Under the pieces are notes generated by a model. It had not been told where the DNA came from. It did not search any database and was given only the letters and a program-made list of their open reading frames with translations. A stretch of 11,696 bases of DNA from CAYJIL01 sp964370235 (GTDB taxonomy: Bacteria; Bacteroidota; Bacteroidia; Bacteroidales; Rikenellaceae): positions 1 through 11,696 of the forward strand of contig CAYJIL010000074.1 in NCBI GenBank assembly GCA_964370235.1. The letters are read 5' to 3'. Shown piece by piece: positions 6,597 to 11,696 of the stretch. A program made the position numbers and the translations under genes. Every line of letters starts with the position of its first letter. Within the stretch, counting starts at the first letter, position 1.

Positions 6597-7874
6597 ATGA
6601 AAAGATTAATTGTTACAGCAGCATGCATCCTCGCTTTTGTGGGTGTAACGGCACAAGAGAAGGTTTCTCTATCGTTAGAGCAGGCAATAGAGATGGGGCT
6701 AAAACAAAACTTCGATCAACAAATTATCGAAATTTCGACCCTCTCGGCACAAGAGACGCTAGAGCAAAGCGAGCGAGACAGACTACCTAGTGTAAATGCT
6801 CAACTCTCACAAGGTATCTCCAACGTAAATGGTAGTGGAAACTACTCGGTTACAGCTTCGATGGACTTGTGGAGCGGAGGGGTAAAGATGAATACCATTC
6901 GCCGCTCGAAACTAGAACTAGAGCAAACCGACGAGCAGGTTGTGCAAGCACAAAACACACTAGCAATATCAATTATAAATAGCTACCTAAAGGCTGTTAT
7001 GAATGATGAGCTATATCGCTACCAAGAGTCGGTACTAGAGATTAGCCAAGAGCAGGCCAAGCTGGGCGAGGTGCGATATAAGTCGGGAGAGATATTAGAG
7101 AGCGATTATCTGTTGCTAAAGGCACAAGCGGCAAGCGATGCAAATGCTCTTACAAAAAGCAAGATAGATCGCACAAACGCAACCATTGAGTTAAAGAATC
7201 TTTTGGCAATAGATCACAACACCACTCTAGAGGTTACAAGCCCCGATAGTGGGCTCACAATTGAGTCGATGCCACTACCAGCGCTAAATGATCTCATTGA
7301 TATAACTATGGATTGGCTACCCGAACTCAAAATTGCACGCACATCGGCAGAGATAGCACAATCTAACATAGACATTGCAAAGAGTGCACTCATGCCTACC
7401 CTGTCGCTAAATGGTTCGGTGGGAACAAGCTATAACGATAGTTTCAACAACGCATGGAGCTCGCAATTTAGTGGCAATAACGTAAATGCCATTACCCTAT
7501 CGCTGAGCGTACCACTATGGAACAAGGGCAAAACTCGCTCAAACATTAAGCAGGCAAACTATAATGCACAGCAGGCACAAATCGAGTTTGAGAAACTAGA
7601 GTTCGAGGTGCGCAGCCAACTAGAGAGCGAATACAATAGCGCCATATCATTGCAACAGAGCACTGTTTCGGCATATGAGAGCTGCAAGGCATACGAAGAG
7701 ACATTTCGTGTATTCTCGTCACAATTTACCGAGGGTGCAATAACAACAACAGAGCTACTGCAACAGCAAAACAACTATCTAGCATCGCTAAATGGTTATG
7801 TACAAAGCAAATATAGCTATATACTATCTCGCAAGGTGCTAGATGTTTATATGGGAGTTGAAATTAAATTATAA
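6597..7874 (+). CDS. TolC-family outer-membrane efflux channel protein
   Basis: This 425-residue protein begins with a Sec signal peptide (1-20, ending VTAQ, then E21). It has the two internally repeated OEP halves of the TolC fold: long helical stretches (about 25-65, 95-205, 225-265, 312-415), each half carrying a beta segment that ends in a related motif, LWSGG (91-95) and LWNKG (307-311). The segment FTEGAITTTELLQQQNNYL (377-395) is typical of the last helix. It would trimerise into a beta-barrel and periplasmic tunnel that opens to the outside. It has no N-terminal lipid-attachment cysteine. It is the first gene of a four-gene operon, with the adaptor 14 bases downstream, and supplies the exit duct for the MacAB-like pump. 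Length and motifs are normal and complete. The start is supported by the signal peptide. Confidence 0.93.
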   Translation: MKRLIVTAACILAFVGVTAQEKVSLSLEQAIEMGLKQNFDQQIIEISTLSAQETLEQSERDRLPSVNAQLSQGISNVNGSGNYSVTASMDLWSGGVKMNTIRRSKLELEQTDEQVVQAQNTLAISIINSYLKAVMNDELYRYQESVLEISQEQAKLGEVRYKSGEILESDYLLLKAQAASDANALTKSKIDRTNATIELKNLLAIDHNTTLEVTSPDSGLTIESMPLPALNDLIDITMDWLPELKIARTSAEIAQSNIDIAKSALMPTLSLNGSVGTSYNDSFNNAWSSQFSGNNVNAITLSLSVPLWNKGKTRSNIKQANYNAQQAQIEFEKLEFEVRSQLESEYNSAISLQQSTVSAYESCKAYEETFRVFSSQFTEGAITTTELLQQQNNYLASLNGYVQSKYSYILSRKVLDVYMGVEIKL

Positions 7875-7888
7875 AACAATATTACGAT

Positions 7889-9061
7889 ATGAAAAAGAGA
7901 AATAAGATCATACTAGCAGTTATTGGCATTGCTCTAGCAGGTGTAGGGGTAAAATGTACATCGCTAGCAAATGCAGACAAGGGCGACAAAGTGCGCACAG
8001 CAGTAGCTACAACAAAAGAGCTCGAACTAAGCATCATATCAACAGGTAGTATTCAGCCCGTTACTATGGTTGAGGTGGGTACACAGGTGTCGGGTATAGT
8101 TGAGAAGATATATGTCGATTTTAATAGCGAAGTAAAAAAAGGGCAACTACTTGCCTCGCTAGATAAGTTAACTCTCAACGAGCGTGTTAAGCAGTCAAAG
8201 GCATCGCTAGAGAATGCAAAGAGCAATGCAGTATTTGCCCAGCAGAGCTATGAGCGAACAAAGCGTCTGTACGATCAAAATGCTTCGACTCCCGCAAAGC
8301 TAGAGGAGGCAGTTAGCAACCTAGCATCGGCAAACAGTAGTGTAATATCTGCCGAGGCAGACTACAACCAGTCGTTAGTTAACCTATCATATGCCGATAT
8401 TTACTCTCCAATATCGGGTCGAATACTCAATCGAGCAGTAGATGCAGGACAAACCGTAGCAGCATCGTTTAGCACACCAACTCTGTTTACCATAGCAAAC
8501 GACCTTACAAAAATGCAGGTTGAGGTAGATGTTGACGAGGCAGATATAGGCCTAGTTAAGGTTGGGCAAAAAGCAAAATTTAGTGTAGACACCTACCCCG
8601 GCGAAGAGTTCGATGGAACTGTGGCGCAAGTGCGCCTAGAGCCCGAAGAGAGCTCAAACGTAGTTACATATACAGTAATTGTTGATGCACCCAACCCACA
8701 AGAGAAACTATTCCCGGGTATGACTGCAAACATTACCATCACAACTCAGTCGCCCAAGGGAGTATGTGTGCCAGCAGAGGCTTTGTACTTTAGCCCCGAC
8801 AGCGAATCACTAACTAGCTATATTATCGAGGATAATGCAAAGACCGACAACAAGATATGGACACTAGAGGGCCAACGAATTATATCAAACGATGTGCTAG
8901 TGGGTGCCTCGGACGGTATAGAGACAATTATAATAAGTGGTATAGAACAAGGCGATAGCCTAGTATCGGGTATAATGCCAAAAGAGAGTAAAGAGAAAGA
9001 GGGTACAGGGCTATTTTCGCCACCATCAGAGAGTAACAGACCACCAAGAGGAGCTATGTAA
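7889..9061 (+). CDS. MacA-like periplasmic adaptor (HlyD/membrane-fusion family)
   Basis: This 390-residue protein is anchored by one N-terminal helix (about 7-24), with the rest in the periplasm. The order is that of MacA: first lipoyl half and barrel strand (about 44-92, with the STGSIQP motif at 51-57 and VGTQVSGIVEKIYVDFNSEVKKGQ at 63-86), coiled-coil hairpin (about 94-165), second lipoyl half (SPISGRILNRAVDAGQTV, 173-190), beta-barrel domain (about 205-285) and a membrane-proximal domain ending about 365. It bridges the ABC permease and the TolC channel. The last 25 residues are a charged, proline-rich tail. Cysteine 23 sits near the helix end but is preceded by lysine, so this is not a lipobox. 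The gene ends 2 bases before the ATPase start, which implies strict co-translation. Confidence 0.93.
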   Translation: MKKRNKIILAVIGIALAGVGVKCTSLANADKGDKVRTAVATTKELELSIISTGSIQPVTMVEVGTQVSGIVEKIYVDFNSEVKKGQLLASLDKLTLNERVKQSKASLENAKSNAVFAQQSYERTKRLYDQNASTPAKLEEAVSNLASANSSVISAEADYNQSLVNLSYADIYSPISGRILNRAVDAGQTVAASFSTPTLFTIANDLTKMQVEVDVDEADIGLVKVGQKAKFSVDTYPGEEFDGTVAQVRLEPEESSNVVTYTVIVDAPNPQEKLFPGMTANITITTQSPKGVCVPAEALYFSPDSESLTSYIIEDNAKTDNKIWTLEGQRIISNDVLVGASDGIETIIISGIEQGDSLVSGIMPKESKEKEGTGLFSPPSESNRPPRGAM

Positions 9062-9063
9062 TC

Positions 9064-9810
9064 ATGAAAGAGGTATTAAAGATAGATCGTCTTACGAGGA
9101 CGTTTGTAATGGGTGAAGAAAAGGTGCACGCCCTAAGAGGTGTATCGTTCACCGTTAATGAGGGTGAGTTTGTGTCGATAATGGGTACAAGTGGTTCGGG
9201 AAAGAGTACATTACTAAATATATTGGGATGCCTAGATCAGCCCACGAGTGGCGATTATTTAATAGACGGCGTATCGGCAGCAAAGCAAAACGATGTTGAA
9301 CTATCGCTAATTCGCAATCGCAAAATTGGTTTTGTGTTTCAATCCTACAATCTACTACCACGCACAACGGCACTAGAGCAGGTAGAGCTACCACTCCTAT
9401 ATAACCCCAGCGTTAGTGCATCGCAAAGGCGTGCTCGAGCACAATATGCACTAGAGCAAGTGGGGCTAAGCGACAGAATGGGACACTTCCCCAATCAGCT
9501 TAGTGGTGGCCAACAACAAAGGGTAGCAATTGCACGAGCACTAGTGAACGACCCAGTAATGATACTAGCCGATGAGGCTACGGGTAACCTAGACACTCGC
9601 ACATCATATGAGGTTATGTCACTATTTCAAGAGCTCAACTCAAATGGCAAGACCATCTGTTTTGTTACACACGAAACCGATATTGCAGCCTTTACCTCTC
9701 GTTCGATTCGCCTGAGGGATGGAGTAATAATAAGCGACGAGAGACTATCACCTGCTTCGGCAGCGGCAGCACTTGCTGCGCTCCCTGTTAATCATGATTA
9801 TCAACTTTAA
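9064..9810 (+). CDS. MacB/LolD-type ABC transporter ATPase
   Basis: This 248-residue cytoplasmic ATPase drives the efflux pump. All nucleotide-binding motifs are present: Walker A GTSGSGKST (41-49), Q-loop Q93 in VFQSYNLLP, signature LSGGQ (146-150), Walker B VMILADEAT (165-173) with catalytic E171, D-loop GNLDT (174-178) and switch histidine H203. The length and the VFQSYNLLPR stretch are typical of the MacB/LolD/FtsE class that pairs with FtsX-like permeases. In E. coli MacB, ATPase and permease are one chain; here they are split in two genes. A purine-rich AGAGGAG (9047-9053), inside the end of the adaptor gene, lies 10 bases before the ATG and may act as a Shine-Dalgarno sequence, which is uncommon in this phylum. 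The tail (229-248) is alanine-rich and not part of the core fold. Confidence 0.95.
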   Translation: MKEVLKIDRLTRTFVMGEEKVHALRGVSFTVNEGEFVSIMGTSGSGKSTLLNILGCLDQPTSGDYLIDGVSAAKQNDVELSLIRNRKIGFVFQSYNLLPRTTALEQVELPLLYNPSVSASQRRARAQYALEQVGLSDRMGHFPNQLSGGQQQRVAIARALVNDPVMILADEATGNLDTRTSYEVMSLFQELNSNGKTICFVTHETDIAAFTSRSIRLRDGVIISDERLSPASAAAALAALPVNHDYQL

Positions 9811-9825
9811 GTAAACCAACCAACG

Positions 9826-11043
9826 ATGAAATGGTATAACTATATAGTCATTGCCTACAAGGCACTGATACGCAATAAGACACGAGCCGTGCTCACTATG
9901 CTAGGCATCATAATTGGTATTGCATCGGTTATCGCTGTAATGACACTTGGCCAAGCATCGACAAACGATGTTAGAGAGGAGATTGCATCGACAGGAACCA
10001 ATATGATTATCATATCGCCAACTGCCGAAAACAAAGGCGGAGTAAACATGGGGCGCACCCAAGCACAAACGCTTTATAGTGCCGATGTTGATTACCTGCG
10101 CAAGAATTGCACCAATATAACGGCTGTGTCGGCTGCCGTTAGTTCGTCGGGGCAAGCAATATATGGAACAAACAACTCCCCCACTACCCTAACGGGTGTT
10201 GATGTTACCTTTCCGCACATTAAGCAGCTGAATGTAGAGAGTGGTATATTCTTCTCTGAGCGTGATGTGCAAACCCTAGCCAAGGTGTGTGTAATTGGAA
10301 AAACCATTGTCGACGAGCTATTTGGTGGCGAAAATCCCATTGGTGAATATATTAGATATAATGGCACACCACTAAGGGTGATTGGGGTATTAGAGTCTAA
10401 GGGGCAAAATGCCATGGGGCAAGACCAAGACGATATAATATACGCACCATACACTACGGTACAAAGACGAATACTATCTATCGACTACTTTCACCTAATA
10501 TATGCAAGTGCTGTGAGCGAGGAGCTATCCGATGCAGCTGTCGAGGAGCTAGAGCTTGCTATGCGCATGTCACACCGCATTACATCAAAAGAGGATGCCG
10601 ATTTCGATATATTCACACAAGCCGAAATGCTCTCGATGATTAATAACATTACGGGCATTCTCACATCGCTTTTAACATCGGTAGCAGCTATTTCGCTACT
10701 AGTGGGAGGTATTGGTATAATGAATATCATGTATGTTACAGTTACCGAACGCACACGTGAAATTGGACTTAGAATGTCGATTGGTGCACAAAAACGATTT
10801 GTGCTCACACAGTTTTTGACCGAAGCAATTATCCTATCGCTAATAGGTGGTGTAATAGGTATTGTGGTGGGTATTATCGTTAGCTATGTTGCTGCTGGAA
10901 TACTCGACTGGAGCGTTACCATTAGCCCAGTTACAATATTATCAACATTCTCGATATGCTTTATCGAAGGGCTACTGTTTGGTTGGTATCCTGCACGCAA
11001 GGCATCGCAGCTAGACCCAATTGTTGCTCTTAGGTATGAGTAA
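9826..11043 (+). CDS. MacB/FtsX-type ABC transporter permease
   Basis: This 405-residue inner-membrane protein has the four-helix FtsX topology: helix 1 at about 22-42, a large periplasmic MacB_PCD domain (about 45-270), then helices 2-4 at about 278-305, 333-358 and 367-389. The cytoplasmic segment after helix 2, VTERTREIGLRMSIGA (305-320), is the conserved coupling helix that contacts the ATPase, and the end LDPIVALRYE (396-405) is the usual family C terminus. It probably works by mechanotransmission, pushing periplasmic substrate through the adaptor into the TolC channel rather than across the inner membrane. That is known for E. coli MacB and inferred here. It is the last gene of the operon, 15 bases after the ATPase, and is followed by a strong terminator. 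The substrate (peptide, antibiotic, lipid or siderophore) cannot be told from sequence. Confidence 0.95.
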   Translation: MKWYNYIVIAYKALIRNKTRAVLTMLGIIIGIASVIAVMTLGQASTNDVREEIASTGTNMIIISPTAENKGGVNMGRTQAQTLYSADVDYLRKNCTNITAVSAAVSSSGQAIYGTNNSPTTLTGVDVTFPHIKQLNVESGIFFSERDVQTLAKVCVIGKTIVDELFGGENPIGEYIRYNGTPLRVIGVLESKGQNAMGQDQDDIIYAPYTTVQRRILSIDYFHLIYASAVSEELSDAAVEELELAMRMSHRITSKEDADFDIFTQAEMLSMINNITGILTSLLTSVAAISLLVGGIGIMNIMYVTVTERTREIGLRMSIGAQKRFVLTQFLTEAIILSLIGGVIGIVVGIIVSYVAAGILDWSVTISPVTILSTFSICFIEGLLFGWYPARKASQLDPIVALRYE

Positions 11044-11075
11044 GCATTTATAGAACTATACTTACCTTTAAATAG

Positions 11076-11110
11076 ATAGGGTGTTTCCAAATGGAAACAC
11101 CCTATTTTAT
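11076..11110 (+). terminator. Strong intrinsic terminator of the efflux operon
   Basis: A perfect 13-base inverted repeat, ATAGGGTGTTTCC (11076-11088) and GGAAACACCCTAT (11093-11105), has a tight AAAT loop, and T-rich sequence (TTTAT) follows. It starts 33 bases after the permease stop codon. It is the clearest terminator in the window. The symmetry could also stop transcripts arriving from the right. Confidence 0.9.
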
Positions 11111-11310
11111 TAGGCTATAAACAGATAAGATGTAACCCAAAATGATATAGCATATTAGGTAATTTGTTAGGTGACAAGATTGGGGGTGATTTTATCTACT
11201 ACCTCTTTTCTCTCAAAGCACTACTCTTTATGTAGTGGCTGGTGTAGTTCTCTTTTGGGCACATTTTCGGAGAATAAAGAGGATTTAATGGAATATATTT
11301 CGTCAAATCA
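11111..11310. other. Intergenic region, no clear gene
   Basis: This stretch lies between the efflux terminator and the promoter of the ATPase fragment. It holds a GTG-initiated open stretch of 49 codons (11171-11320) that I do not recognise and do not trust, and a 6-base hairpin CACTAC/GTAGTG (11219-11237). I see no tRNA, repeat family or insertion sequence end. Confidence 0.35.
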
Positions 11311-11345
11311 ATTTTATTGAGTAATTTTGCTCAATACATTGAGTA
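11299..11345 (+). promoter_or_regulatory. Promoter overlapped by a TTGAG/CTCAA inverted repeat
   Basis: A -7 box TAATTTTG (11322-11329) with a near-match -33 TTCG (11299-11302, 19-base spacer) lies upstream of the ATPase-fragment ATG at 11361. The -7 box is embedded in an imperfect palindrome running from TTGAGTAA (11317-11324) to TTGCTCAA (11327-11334). A third half-site TTGAGTAA follows at 11338-11345. A repressor site over the promoter is plausible, as is a leader hairpin. Confidence 0.45.
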
Positions 11346-11360
11346 AAATATTACAACAAC

Positions 11361-11510
11361 ATGGAAAGAGTTTATTTACAGACGATTAAATCACGCATTA
11401 ATGAGCCACGAATGTTCATTCAAGTGATTGTTGGTCCACGTCAGGTGGGTAAAACCACAATGGTTAATCAACTATTAAACGTTCTTTGCCTTGCCTTGAA
11501 AAATTACTAG
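11361..11510 (+). pseudogene. Truncated AAA_14/DUF4143-family ATPase, N-terminal fragment
   Basis: The reading frame from the ATG at 11361 gives 49 codons and ends at TAG 11508-11510. Residues 1-40 look like the N terminus of the AAA_14 ATPases common in Bacteroidota: the MERVYLQTIKSRI start, the EPRMFIQVI strand, and the Walker A motif GPRQVGKTT (25-33). Family members run to roughly 380-400 residues with an AAA_14 domain and a C-terminal DUF4143 domain. Here the similarity stops around residue 40 (near base 11480). The last nine codons look unrelated, and no Walker B sequence follows in any frame within the window. A promoter is present, so the gene was probably once expressed. Cause of the break (deletion, insertion at about 11480, or rearrangement) cannot be decided from 216 bases. 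The rest of the gene could lie beyond the window if an element was inserted. Confidence 0.7.
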
Positions 11511-11677
11511 CACCATATTTCTCAAATTCTTTACGCTATCCATCTAGCGAACTATATGAGGTACCTAGTTCTTTACTATGTTCATACGAAGATAACTACT
11601 TCATATCTCCATGCAAAAAAAATCGCTCATCTTTTAATGCTGATTTAATGGCACTTTATTTGCAAATCATTTATTAA
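11486..11677 (+). other. Unrecognised open stretch after the ATPase break
   Basis: From a TTG at 11486, in a different frame from the ATPase fragment, 63 codons run open to TAA at 11675-11677. The peptide is rich in Ser, Leu and Tyr (LLAPYFSN, SSELYEVP, CSYEDNYFI), has no motif I know, and has no promoter or ribosome site of its own. Its codons differ from the neighbouring genes, with TTA, TCT and TCA as common as CTA and TCG. It may be the tail of a different gene joined here by a rearrangement, part of an inserted element, or chance. Confidence 0.25.
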
Positions 11678-11696
11678 AGAGAAAGTTGATGCGAAT

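Noticed and set aside
7951..7959. Possible lipoprotein cysteine (C23) in the adaptor
   Set aside because: The residue before the cysteine is lysine, which does not fit a lipobox. The N terminus fits a plain membrane anchor.
10092..10454. 120-codon reverse-strand open frame inside the permease gene
   Set aside because: It lies wholly within a well-supported gene, has no promoter or motif, and is a shadow frame.
11171..11320. GTG-started 49-codon frame between the terminator and the ATPase fragment
   Set aside because: No recognisable motif, no promoter in front, and its end overlaps the promoter region of the next gene. Length is within chance expectation.

Overview
The window looks like a chromosomal segment of a Bacteroidota bacterium, probably order Bacteroidales. 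Five candidate promoters carry the Bacteroidota -7 box TAnnTTTG, three of them with a TTTG or TTG -33 element 19 to 20 bases upstream. Most starts have no Shine-Dalgarno sequence. The gene families present (LytS/LytTR pair, TolC-MacA-MacB efflux operon, AAA_14 ATPase) are typical of the group. Base composition is moderately AT-rich, with a strong preference for the leucine codon CTA.

Left part (1-4589, all forward): a short-chain dehydrogenase-like protein whose catalytic residues look degraded; then, behind its own promoter, an integral-membrane acyltransferase_3 gene; and, 50 bases further, a secreted 697-residue protein that I read as three esterase domains in a row (SGNH, alpha/beta hydrolase, SGNH). 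The acyltransferase and the esterase probably form one transcription unit that adds and removes acyl groups on glycans. That shared role is inferred.

Middle part (4612-6355, reverse): a LytTR response regulator and a LytS-type sensor histidine kinase. Their reading frames overlap by 8 bases and they are transcribed away from the next operon.

Right part (6597-11043, forward): a tight four-gene operon for a tripartite ABC efflux system: outer-membrane TolC-like channel, MacA-like adaptor, MacB-type ATPase and FtsX/MacB-type permease. A strong intrinsic hairpin terminator follows it. The 241-base divergent region between kinase and channel genes holds the most striking signal of the window: seven copies of a 9-base box (consensus WTTNRTCGR), all in the same orientation and spaced 21, 18, 21, 20, 21 and 21 bases apart, filling the space between the two promoters. 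Spacing of about 21 bases is what LytTR-domain regulators use for direct-repeat operators, so this is probably the operator array through which the two-component system controls itself and the efflux pump.

Right edge (11111-11696): an intergenic stretch with a promoter overlapping an inverted repeat, then the first 40 or so codons of an AAA_14/DUF4143-family ATPase. These break off abruptly into unrecognised sequence, so the gene is a remnant or is disrupted.
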